NCBI GenBank assembly: GCA_938039225.1 | Contig: CALHVH010000197.1 | Location: 1-7,983 of the forward strand | DNA length: 7,983 bases | Source of the DNA: an uncultured Gammaproteobacteria bacterium | GTDB lineage: Bacteria; Pseudomonadota; Gammaproteobacteria; Steroidobacterales; JABDMI01 | Reading direction: 5' to 3' | Part shown: positions 1 to 4,982 of the stretch, in pieces | How the letters are laid out: each line of letters starts with the position of its first letter | Position numbering within the stretch: position 1 is the first letter of the stretch | Translations under genes and position numbers: made by a program | Notes under the pieces: generated by a model | The model's database searches: none | Seen by the model: the letters and a program-made list of their open reading frames with translations, nothing else | What the model was told of the DNA's origin: nothing

Positions 1-87
1 ATCATGCTTATCAATTAAATAAGTCATCATCAAAAAAAGTGATAGGCTTACCGCAATACCTGCAATACAAGAAATGAAATAACGCAT
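1..87 (-). CDS. N-terminal fragment of a TonB-like energy transducer (partial)
   Basis: Only the first 29 codons are present; the gene continues beyond the left edge. The translation begins MRYFISCIAGIAVSLSLFLM and ends in a short polar stretch (DKHD). This is a short basic N-terminus followed by one membrane segment of about 20 residues. The pattern resembles the inner-membrane anchor of TonB2-type energy transducers, which often start MRY... with an LF..M..LI segment. The start is supported by an AAGGAAG Shine-Dalgarno about 6 bases upstream. A weak sigma70-like promoter may lie at 143-148 (TTGAAC, minus strand) with TAGTTT at 120-125, 17 bases apart; the -10 is poor. A bidirectional terminator at 211-242 separates it from the amidohydrolase gene. 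It could also be another single-pass protein such as a TolA-like or secretion-associated anchor. The coding call is fairly safe; the TonB assignment is an inference from a very short stretch. Confidence 0.5.
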   Translation of the reverse strand, partial: MRYFISCIAGIAVSLSLFLMMTYLIDKHD

Positions 88-210
88 AGTAGTCTTCCTT
101 TTGTGTTGTGTTCACCCTTAAACTACACTGCTAGTATGGTGCGTTCAAATTTTTTTTAGTTCCCTATAATTTAAAATTTATTTAGAAAAACTCTATACAG
201 TCAAAACAAG

Positions 211-246
211 AAAACTCTTGGAACCATTGTTCCAAGAGTTTTTATA
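211..246. terminator. Perfect 14-bp hairpin, bidirectional intrinsic terminator
   Basis: A perfect inverted repeat pairs 211-224 (AAAACTCTTGGAAC) with 229-242 around a CATT loop. The minus-strand reading ends in TTTT followed by a T-rich stretch, which suits termination of the amidohydrolase gene whose stop is about 100 bases upstream. The plus-strand reading also ends in five Ts, so it could work in both directions. It insulates the amidohydrolase from the TonB-like gene. Confidence 0.85.
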
Positions 247-340
247 AGCGTACTCCGAAGTATTTAAGAACGATACTTAAAAGTATCAGAACTAAGTTGA
301 ATCTTTAGTAACAAACTCATGCAGCGATAAATACTTTAAA

Positions 341-1657
341 TTAATTCTTCAATGGTTTCTTATAAACTTTTCCGTCTTTCATAATAAACTCTATACGTTG
401 TAACTTAGTGATGTCATCTAAAGGATTCCCTTTAACAGCAATAATGTCAGCCAATTTGTTTTTTTCTAAAGTTCCTAAAGTTTCACTCACACCTAAAAGC
501 TCAGCGGTGTTTACAGTTGCTGACTTTAATGCATCAAATGGTGTCATACCCGCTTCTACCATATACACAAACTCTTCAGCATTACGGCCATGTTCGGAAA
601 CCCCACTATCTGTCCCAAAGGCGATATTAACACCAGCCTTATTTGCTCGACCAAAGGTTTCTTGAATAACTGGACCTATAGCTGCAGCCTTAGGACGTAC
701 TACTTCAGGAAAGAAGCCGTCAATCTTTGATTTTTCAGCCACCCATTTACCTGCAATAATTGTTGGTACATAATATGCGTCAAATTTTTTCAACAAATTA
801 ATAACGTCTTCGTCCATATACGTTCCATGCTCAATGGTCTTGACTCCTGCACGCAATGCTCTTTTCATACCTTCGGCACCATGCGCATGGGCGGCTACAT
901 GCATATCGTAATCAGTTGCGGTCGCGATGATTGCATCTAACTCTTCTTGATTAAATTGTGGATTTTGTCCATTTTTAGCAACGCTTAAAACCCCACCCGT
1001 AGCGGTAATCTTAATTAAATCTGCTCCGTCTTTATAACGTTGACGAACTGCTTTAGCTGCTTCTGCTGGTCCGTCGATCACACCATTTTTTGGGGTAGCC
1101 TCTGGCCGAAAGTTACTTGACATACCATTACCTCCGTCAGCATGACCACCCGTTGTCGCAATGGATTTAGCCGCAGTAAAAACTCTTGGGCCATCAATTA
1201 AACCCGAGTTTATGGCATTACGAAGAGACACCGTTACATTATGACTATCGCCTAAGTCACGTACAGTTGTAAAACCTGCATCTAAAGTACGTTTTGCATA
1301 GACAACTGATTTAAAAGAAATATCAGCAGCCTCTTGGCGAAAACGGTCCAGATAGATCGTTGGACCATTTTGCATAGTTAAATGAGTGTGCATATCCATC
1401 AGACCGGGCAATACAGTATGCTCTGTTAAATCTATAAGCTCTTCGTCTTTTTCTGGATCAATATATCCTTCTTTAATTCCAACAATTAAATTATCTTCAA
1501 TATAGATACTGACTTCTTTTTGTACTTTATTAGTAGTCATATCCAACATGCGGCCTGCATGTAAGATGGTTGCTGCCTCTATATTTGAGGAGAAGGCAGT
1601 TACGCACATTGACACAACCAGAACACTTAGATTAATTGTTTTAAAACCACTCAACAT
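341..1657 (-). CDS. Exported metal-dependent amidohydrolase, imidazolonepropionase/Xaa-Pro dipeptidase-like
   Basis: This 438-residue protein belongs to the amidohydrolase superfamily. Residues 1-28 form a Sec signal peptide with likely cleavage before ATILHAG, so it should act in the periplasm. The binuclear metal site is intact: HTH at 90-92 after the PGLMDM strand, a probable carboxylated lysine K216 (LIKITATGG), H257 in AHAHG, H277 in EHGT, and D350 in GTDSG. The conserved GGHADG (about 170-175) and HGRNAEE (about 356) segments match the family once annotated as prolidases. Characterised members of that group cleave Xaa-Pro, Xaa-Arg or Xaa-Lys dipeptides; the substrate here cannot be read from sequence. 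The length is normal for the family. A GGGAGT Shine-Dalgarno 6 bases upstream fixes the start. The lipoprotein gene lies 66 bases upstream on the same strand with no clear terminator between, so they may be cotranscribed. A terminator follows at 211-242. Confidence 0.93.
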   Translation of the reverse strand: MLSGFKTINLSVLVVSMCVTAFSSNIEAATILHAGRMLDMTTNKVQKEVSIYIEDNLIVGIKEGYIDPEKDEELIDLTEHTVLPGLMDMHTHLTMQNGPTIYLDRFRQEAADISFKSVVYAKRTLDAGFTTVRDLGDSHNVTVSLRNAINSGLIDGPRVFTAAKSIATTGGHADGGNGMSSNFRPEATPKNGVIDGPAEAAKAVRQRYKDGADLIKITATGGVLSVAKNGQNPQFNQEELDAIIATATDYDMHVAAHAHGAEGMKRALRAGVKTIEHGTYMDEDVINLLKKFDAYYVPTIIAGKWVAEKSKIDGFFPEVVRPKAAAIGPVIQETFGRANKAGVNIAFGTDSGVSEHGRNAEEFVYMVEAGMTPFDALKSATVNTAELLGVSETLGTLEKNKLADIIAVKGNPLDDITKLQRIEFIMKDGKVYKKPLKN

Positions 1658-1702
1658 GCTTTTACTCCCGTAATGAATTTATTTTAAGTTTTCTAACCAC
1701 GA

Positions 1703-1718
1703 TATACTCGCCAGTATA
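1703..1718. repeat. Short perfect inverted repeat in the lipoprotein-amidohydrolase gap
   Basis: TATACT (1703-1708) and AGTATA (1713-1718) flank CGCC, just after the lipoprotein stop and 46 bases before the amidohydrolase start. No T-tract follows on either strand, so it is not an obvious terminator. It could be an operator, an intercistronic mRNA hairpin that tunes relative expression, or chance. Confidence 0.4.
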
Positions 1719-1723
1719 ACGTT

Positions 1724-2320
1724 TTATTTCTCAATTCGTGTAGCTTGTAGTTTATAGACTGTAGTCCAAGTCTCACCTAAATTCGATGACCATTGCATTT
1801 CCCAATTAAAACTATTTAGTTCAATATCACTAAAAACTACCTTAGTGAGTCTACCTTTCTGATTGGCTTGTGAAATAAAACTAAGCTCTGAATTCGATTC
1901 AGTACCAGTATAAAATTCTAGGCTTCTTGTTCGAGAAGAAAGCCAAGCTGCCGACCAAGTTTTATTCCATGGATTAAATATTCGTAATTGGCTACCAAAT
2001 CCAGGAGATGTTTGAGCCTCGTTGATATTACTCTCCCACTCATCACGAATAGCGGTACCACCATGAATAGCATAAAAACTCCATTTAGCGCCTGCCTGTT
2101 CTTCCCATTCACCATTTTTTTGTAGTTGCCAATCTTGAACTTGCCAGTGCCCTATAACAGTACTTAACAAGCCTAGATTTATATTTTTTATTGGTGTTTG
2201 ATATGCTCTTACATTGCTTGGAGACTTAATGATATTTGATTCATTTGAGGTAGATACGCAGGCAGAAAACAAAAAGATGATGATAAGAATCAAACAAAAA
2301 CCCATATAATTTTTTCTCAT
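1724..2320 (-). CDS. Calycin-like (DUF1579-type) lipoprotein of unknown function
   Basis: This is a 198-residue predicted lipoprotein. It has a short basic N-terminus, a hydrophobic segment at 7-19 and a lipobox-like LFSAC with the lipidated cysteine at position 21. Phe at -3 is less usual than the canonical lipobox residue. A polar linker (about 22-45) leads to a tryptophan-rich beta domain. That domain shows VIGHWQVQDW (about 56-65), KWSFYAIHGGTAIRDEWE, RIFNPWNKTWSAAWLSS and, near the end, FNWEMQWSSNLGETWTTVY. This pattern of repeated GxW and WxxxW strands resembles the calycin-like barrels of DUF1579-type proteins, which are usually small-ligand binders or unassigned. A strong AAAAGGTG Shine-Dalgarno lies about 5 bases upstream. 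Unusually, the terminator of the preceding gene ends only about 20 bases upstream of the start, leaving little room for a private promoter. The coding call is strong; the fold is inferred from motifs and the ligand is unknown. Confidence 0.88.
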   Translation of the reverse strand: MRKNYMGFCLILIIIFLFSACVSTSNESNIIKSPSNVRAYQTPIKNINLGLLSTVIGHWQVQDWQLQKNGEWEEQAGAKWSFYAIHGGTAIRDEWESNINEAQTSPGFGSQLRIFNPWNKTWSAAWLSSRTRSLEFYTGTESNSELSFISQANQKGRLTKVVFSDIELNSFNWEMQWSSNLGETWTTVYKLQATRIEK

Positions 2321-2340
2321 ATTTCACCTTTTACTAATCA

Positions 2341-2374
2341 AAAAAAAAGCTATCGCTGCATGCAATAGCTTTTT
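2341..2374 (-). terminator. Intrinsic terminator after the small two-cysteine exported protein
   Basis: AAAAAGCTAT at 2344-2353 pairs with ATAGCTTTTT at 2365-2374, and two further G-C pairs close an inner loop across one mismatch. On the minus strand the stem is followed by eight Ts (complement of 2341-2348), so it suits the gene ending at 2409. The plus reading ends in only five Ts. It sits directly in front of the lipoprotein start. Confidence 0.8.
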
Positions 2375-2408
2375 CAAAATCAAAGACTTAAAAACTATTT
2401 AAGCTATG

Positions 2409-2675
2409 TTACTCGCCACAAGCTTTACGAGCCGCTTTATCTAGATCACCGCCAGTTTTGATAACACCTTTGGATTTTGGTCCTTCATATGCAAAACTAC
2501 CATCTTTTGACTCAAGCACCATTAACTCCTTACCGTCTTCACAACTTCCGTAATAAACCATACCGTTATCGGTAGGATATCCGTGTTTAATTTCGTAAGC
2601 AGCGATACTAGTACCAACAACTCCAAAAATTACTGTAAAAAAAGAAATTTTGCACAATGATACAAACTTATTCAT
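2409..2675 (-). CDS. Small exported protein with two cysteines, unrecognised
   Basis: I start this gene at the ATG at 2675, giving 88 residues. An in-frame ATG five codons upstream (2690) exists, but it has no Shine-Dalgarno, whereas GGTGAGG lies 6 bases before the 2675 ATG and overlaps the upstream start. Residues 1-26 (numbered from 2675) form a Sec signal peptide, with likely cleavage at SIAA before YEIKHG. The mature protein is about 62 residues and polar. It has one cysteine after YYGS and another three residues from the C-terminus (ACGE), the right pattern for a single periplasmic disulfide. The segment between has alternating Gly/Lys/Ser turns that suggest a small beta domain followed by a short helix. 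I do not recognise the family. It appears monocistronic, with a terminator 35 bases after its stop and another upstream at 2838-2876. Confidence 0.8.
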   Translation of the reverse strand: MNKFVSLCKISFFTVIFGVVGTSIAAYEIKHGYPTDNGMVYYGSCEDGKELMVLESKDGSFAYEGPKSKGVIKTGGDLDKAARKACGE

Positions 2676-2837
2676 CAAGAACCTCACCATATATTTATAA
2701 GAAGCGATTTCACAATTAACCGCTAGTAATCGAAAATTATCTAAGTTTGTATATAAGACAAGATTCTAACGCCAAGTTCATAAATAGCAGTCGATTCTCA
2801 CAAACCGTACAAATTTTAGCATGAAAACAATAAAAAT

Positions 2838-2876
2838 AAAAAAGCCTGAGAAATATTTCAATATTCTCAGGCTTTT
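2838..2876 (-). terminator. Strong intrinsic terminator of the 63-residue gene
   Basis: AAAAGCCTGAGAA (2840-2852) pairs with TTCTCAGGCTTTT (2864-2876) around an AT-rich loop. On the minus strand the stem runs into TTTTTTATTTTT. It lies 23 bases after the stop of the 63-residue gene, which supports that gene being transcribed. Four Ts on the plus side allow some bidirectional activity. Confidence 0.85.
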
Positions 2877-2898
2877 AAAACTCTATTGGAACTGTTAA

Positions 2899-3090
2899 CT
2901 AATCGTCATCTGCCACAAAAGGGTATTCATCAACTGCATCATTTTGCAGGATTTTTTTAGTTACTACACCAATAGCTACACTGGTCCATGCAGCTTTGGT
3001 TGCTTTAATTGAGGGTGAAATGTCACGAGCTGGGCTTTCTGAGTTAATCACTGGCCGAGTCCATTCCAAATCCTTATTCTTATTAGTCAT
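2899..3090 (-). CDS. 63-residue small protein, unrecognised; N-terminus has a RiPP-leader-like motif
   Basis: I do not recognise this protein. It has a polar N-terminus with the motif W10-T-R-P13-V-I15, a serine/proline-rich middle, one short amphipathic to hydrophobic stretch (about 34-48, AAWTSVAIGVVTKKI) and a very acidic C-terminus ending ADDD. It has no signal peptide and no cysteine. The aromatic-x-x-Pro-x-aliphatic spacing is that of leader peptides bound by RiPP recognition elements, for example YxxPxL of lasso precursors, but no maturase is in the window. Support for a real gene comes from its terminator at 2838-2876, a CRP-like class II promoter pattern upstream, and a weak AGAG Shine-Dalgarno about 9 bases before the ATG. 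A 21-codon upstream ORF overlaps its start, suggesting translational coupling. It is divergent from the 65-residue gene. Confidence 0.7.
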   Translation of the reverse strand: MTNKNKDLEWTRPVINSESPARDISPSIKATKAAWTSVAIGVVTKKILQNDAVDEYPFVADDD

Positions 3091-3148
3091 TCGGAGATCT
3101 CTTGTTATGCTGCTGAGGCCTGTTCGGCTTATTATTGTAATCGTTCAT
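3083..3148 (-). CDS. Possible 21-codon upstream ORF overlapping the 63-residue gene
   Basis: On the minus strand an ATG at 3148 opens 21 sense codons, beginning MNDYNNKPNR and ending NKRSPND, then TAA at 3085-3083. The stop lies inside the start region of the 63-residue gene (ATGACTAA), so the two frames overlap by 8 bases, an arrangement typical of translational coupling. The peptide is very hydrophilic (Asn, Pro, Gln, Lys, Arg). Its own Shine-Dalgarno is weak (AAGAA). If transcription starts near 3156 as proposed, only about 8 bases precede its ATG. It may be a coupling leader or a chance ORF; with 22 codons, chance is a serious possibility. Confidence 0.3.
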   Translation of the reverse strand: MNDYNNKPNRPQQHNKRSPND

Positions 3149-3155
3149 TGTTTCT

Positions 3156-3205
3156 TGAAGTGATTATTGAGTAGCTTCGCTTTTAAAAGCGTGAGCCAGT
3201 TCACA
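3156..3205 (-). promoter_or_regulatory. CRP-like site with class II promoter geometry, facing the 63-residue gene
   Basis: The palindrome CGTGA-GCCAGT-TCACA spans 3190-3205 and matches the CRP consensus TGTGA-N6-TCACA at all but one defining base. Its centre is 3197.5. On the minus strand AATAAT occupies 3168-3163 and there is no recognisable -35 hexamer. A start at 3156, seven bases after the -10, would put the palindrome at exactly -41.5, the class II activator position. An FNR-family regulator is possible but less likely, because the inner bases do not fit TTGAT-N4-ATCAA. Confidence 0.5.
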
Positions 3206-3354
3206 GTTCAGTACTATTGTTTCAAAATTATCGCCATTAATCATCAAAATTCAACCGCTAATCGAAGCTTGATAAAGCATAAGTAATTGATAAATATAGA
3301 AAATTTAAATTATTTAGGAATTACTAGACGCATAAATCCATACACAGTAAAAAA

Positions 3355-3404
3355 CGTGATTGCTATCACGGAAAATCTAGCTGTAACTTCTTAAAATGCA
3401 TGCA
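3355..3404 (+). promoter_or_regulatory. CRP/FNR-like palindrome with class II promoter geometry, facing the 65-residue gene
   Basis: CGTGAT-TGCT-ATCACG at 3355-3370 is a perfect 6-bp palindrome containing GTGA-N6-TCAC, centred at 3362.5. The -10-like TAAAAT is at 3392-3397; the expected -35 position (3369-3374, CGGAAA) is not a hexamer match, as expected for an activator-dependent promoter. A start at A3404 places the palindrome at -41.5 and gives a 49-base leader before the ATG at 3453. The inner bases (GTGAT-N4-ATCAC) also approach the FNR consensus, so the regulator is CRP-superfamily but not certainly CRP. Confidence 0.5.
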
Positions 3405-3452
3405 CTGGATGATTAAAGCCAGTTTGATTTAACCCCTCTTTGGAAATTGGTA

Positions 3453-3650
3453 ATGAGCAACTCAATTAAGAAACTTGAAGAACGTTTAAACGAATTAGAG
3501 AATCTTCGTGTTCAACGTCAATCATGGCTGAATGATTTAATCACTCCCATGGCTGAACGATTGCATTATCTTGCTGAATTAAGAAACAAAACCGAGCCCA
3601 ACACAAACAATGTCATTCAGTTCCCACTAGAGCGTCGTATATCAAAATAA
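3453..3650 (+). CDS. 65-residue coiled-coil small protein, unrecognised
   Basis: I start at the ATG at 3453, which has GGAA 7 bases upstream. A TTG two codons earlier (3447) is in frame, but GGAAA would then sit too close to it. Residues 4-46 are strongly helical and charged (SIKKLEERLNELENLRVQRQ onward, then MAERLHYLAELRNK). Leucines recur at heptad-like spacing, so a coiled coil is likely, interrupted near the Pro of LITPM. A flexible NTNN segment leads to a short C-terminal VIQFPLERR motif of the type seen in many small gammaproteobacterial proteins of unknown role. There is no signal peptide, so it should be cytoplasmic. It has its own CRP-like promoter pattern and a strong terminator at 3761-3788. 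Function unknown. Confidence 0.75.
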   Translation: MSNSIKKLEERLNELENLRVQRQSWLNDLITPMAERLHYLAELRNKTEPNTNNVIQFPLERRISK

Positions 3651-3674
3651 CAACACCAACTGAATAACAAAGAG

Positions 3675-3710
3675 CATTCATTTATTAGCTAGAGCAAGCG
3701 CGAATGAATG
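3675..3710 (+). repeat. 8-bp inverted repeat in the 3' region of the 65-residue gene
   Basis: CATTCATT (3675-3682) and AATGAATG (3703-3710) can pair around a 20-base spacer, 25 bases after the stop. With the hairpins at 3721-3739 and 3761-3780 it gives this transcript a three-stem 3' end. It may be mRNA structure or chance. Confidence 0.35.
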
Positions 3711-3712
3711 AC

Positions 3713-3739
3713 AAAAAAATTTGAAACCTTAGGTTTCAA
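3713..3739 (-). terminator. Intrinsic terminator of the YheT-family hydrolase gene
   Basis: TTGAAACC (3721-3728) pairs with GGTTTCAA (3732-3739) around TTA. On the minus strand the stem is followed by A and seven Ts (complement of 3713-3719). No T-tract follows on the plus strand, so it serves the leftward hydrolase gene that stops at 3805. Confidence 0.75.
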
Positions 3740-3760
3740 CCCGAGCAGCAAACTCCCTTA

Positions 3761-3788
3761 GCCACGGCCCCGGTCGTGGCCTTTTTTT
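3761..3788 (+). terminator. GC-rich intrinsic terminator of the 65-residue gene
   Basis: GCCACG (3761-3766) pairs with CGTGGC (3775-3780). A G-T and a C-G pair extend the stem to a CCCG loop, and seven Ts follow at 3782-3788. No T-tract exists on the other strand. Its GC content stands out in an AT-rich window. It ends 16 bases from the stop of the convergent hydrolase gene. Confidence 0.85.
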
Positions 3789-3804
3789 ACATGTCTATAT
3801 ATGT

Positions 3805-4791
3805 CTAAATAGATTGCTTAGAAAATTGCTCAAACAAAAAATCATCTGACCAAGAATTAAGTTTGCCATCTTTAAGAAAACCGCAATGCCCCCCATACGA
3901 TGACTTAACAATTTGTAGATATTTAGATTTATACAGTTTTTCTGAGCCAGTATGAGGAATAATCGTATCGTCTTCAGCAAGCAATATTACTGTCGGAGTT
4001 TGTAAATCTTGCAAACGGCTATCTTTCAGGGCATAAGCATCAAAATATTGCTTTGAACTATCAAATTCTCCAAATTCATCAAGCAGTACATCGGTGAGTT
4101 TAGCCAAGTCTCTATGCGCTAAGAGTTTCTTTTTATCGTATTTTTCTGGAAAAATATCCGCTTTTTTCGTCAAAGAACTTCGCCATTTTTTTAGAAAATA
4201 CCAATTATATGCAGCAAATCCATTTTGAATTTCATGCATAGTTTCATATGGGTCTATTGGTGGACAAATAGCAACCACTTTATCAATCGGTAAATCGTGT
4301 TGATGAGCAACAGCTGCAACTCGCACACAAAAATTTCCTCCCAAAGAATATCCACCCATAAAAAACTGCTTAGGCTGGTACTTTGTATAAATTTCTTTAA
4401 CAGCTCCAACAACCTCATCCAAACGACATGAATGAAATAAGTCTTCGTTTAAATGATGGCTTTCGCCATGGTCTCGTAAATTTAGGCGAAAAACTGAATA
4501 ACCTCTACTGAATAGACTTTGTGCTGAAGACAACAAGTACATTGAGTTTGCACTACCTTCCCAGCCATGTAACAAAACCACCAGAGGAGCATCTAATTTT
4601 GAATTTGGGCTGTAAAAACCTTGTAAACGTACGCCACTACCACAATTTAAAATTACCTCCTCAGTATTCTCTAGCAAAGACTTAGCCTTTTTTTCAACAA
4701 AAACACGTCTTAACTTGAACGTGGCTAATAATGATTGAACATGGGTATTTCTCGCCCAAAATGGCGGTTTATAGCTTGCAGTTTCATACAT
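3805..4791 (-). CDS. yheT: YheT-family alpha/beta hydrolase
   Basis: This 328-residue protein is an alpha/beta-fold hydrolase of the YheT/COG0429 group (E. coli YheT is of similar length). The N-terminal signature PPFWARNTHVQSLL (9-22) is diagnostic for the family. The oxyanion-loop strand VVLLHGWEGS is at 71-80, and RLNLRDHGES at 102-111 is also conserved. The nucleophile elbow GGYSLGG puts Ser149 in place. The acid is most likely Asp275 (LAEDDTIIP) and the catalytic His is H302 (YGGHCGF). All triad residues are present, so an active esterase or lipase-like enzyme is expected; the physiological substrate of the family is not settled. There is no signal peptide, so it is probably cytoplasmic. 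The Shine-Dalgarno is weak and the leader AT-rich; a TATAAG at about 30 bases upstream may be a -10. It is divergent from cnoX and convergent with the 65-residue gene. Confidence 0.92.
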   Translation of the reverse strand: MYETASYKPPFWARNTHVQSLLATFKLRRVFVEKKAKSLLENTEEVILNCGSGVRLQGFYSPNSKLDAPLVVLLHGWEGSANSMYLLSSAQSLFSRGYSVFRLNLRDHGESHHLNEDLFHSCRLDEVVGAVKEIYTKYQPKQFFMGGYSLGGNFCVRVAAVAHQHDLPIDKVVAICPPIDPYETMHEIQNGFAAYNWYFLKKWRSSLTKKADIFPEKYDKKKLLAHRDLAKLTDVLLDEFGEFDSSKQYFDAYALKDSRLQDLQTPTVILLAEDDTIIPHTGSEKLYKSKYLQIVKSSYGGHCGFLKDGKLNSWSDDFLFEQFSKQSI

Positions 4792-4849
4792 AATTTTTTG
4801 AAGCGATGTTTTTCTTATTCGCTTATAACTAAAAGTAGGGGTGACATTT

Positions 4850-4888
4850 TAACATTCATTTAGAAACAGTAACTTACAAAGAATGTTA
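4850..4888. repeat. Inverted repeat in the hydrolase-cnoX divergent region, possible operator
   Basis: TAACATTC (4850-4857) and GAATGTTA (4881-4888) are perfect 8-bp inverted arms with a 23-base spacer, between two divergent genes. No T-tract follows, so it is not a terminator. It could be a regulator binding region for either gene; CysB, encoded nearby, is one candidate, but the repeat is not a recognised CysB site. Confidence 0.3.
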
Positions 4889-4923
4889 TTAAGTAAGCTT
4901 TATTGGTCAATTGGTAATAAAAC

Positions 4924-4953
4924 TTGAATAATCTGTTTCAACTACCATATTAT
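4924..4953 (+). promoter_or_regulatory. Candidate sigma70 promoter of cnoX-cysB
   Basis: TTGAAT at 4924-4929 and TATTAT at 4948-4953 are separated by 18 bases. The hexamers match consensus at 4 and 5 of 6 positions. A start near 4960 would give a leader of about 23 bases ending in the AGGA Shine-Dalgarno at 4972-4975, 7 bases before the cnoX ATG. Confidence 0.5.
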
Positions 4954-4982
4954 TATGACATTTAAAACAATAGGAAAAAAGC

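Larger units (their letters stand above)
3149..3452. other. Divergent regulatory region between two small genes
   Basis: This is about 300 bases without a supported gene. Its outer parts hold two CRP-like palindromes with -10-like hexamers, one for each divergent small gene. The interval 3206-3354 is AT-rich and contains no open frame of note, no hairpin terminator and no convincing repeat. An ATG at 3397 opens only a six-codon frame and lies upstream of the predicted plus-strand transcription start. Confidence 0.6.

Noticed and set aside
120..148. Sigma70-like promoter for the TonB-like gene
   Set aside because: The -35 (TTGAAC) is fair and spacing is 17, but the -10 (TAGTTT) matches only three of six bases; mentioned under the gene but not given its own feature.
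408..665. 85-codon open frame on the plus strand
   Set aside because: It lies wholly inside the amidohydrolase gene on the opposite strand, whose catalytic motifs are intact; the frame has no ribosome site or recognisable domain.
1918..2115. 65-codon minus-strand frame
   Set aside because: An out-of-frame shadow inside the lipoprotein gene, with no ribosome site.
2718..3263. Near-repeat AACCGCTAGTAATCGAA (from 2718) and AACCGCTAATCGAA (from 3250)
   Set aside because: Only two copies with a 3-base gap, in AT-rich intergenic DNA and at different positions relative to the small genes; probably chance.
3397..3417. Six-codon frame ATGCATGCACTGGATGATTAA upstream of the 65-residue gene
   Set aside because: No ribosome site, and its ATG lies before the predicted transcription start.
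3795..3980. 61-codon minus-strand frame
   Set aside because: Overlaps the C-terminal coding part of the YheT-family hydrolase, including its catalytic His region, in another frame; no independent support.
3445..4918. Shared 10-mer AATTGGTAAT at 3445 and 4909
   Set aside because: A single pair of short AT-rich matches in different contexts; no other copies and no symmetry.
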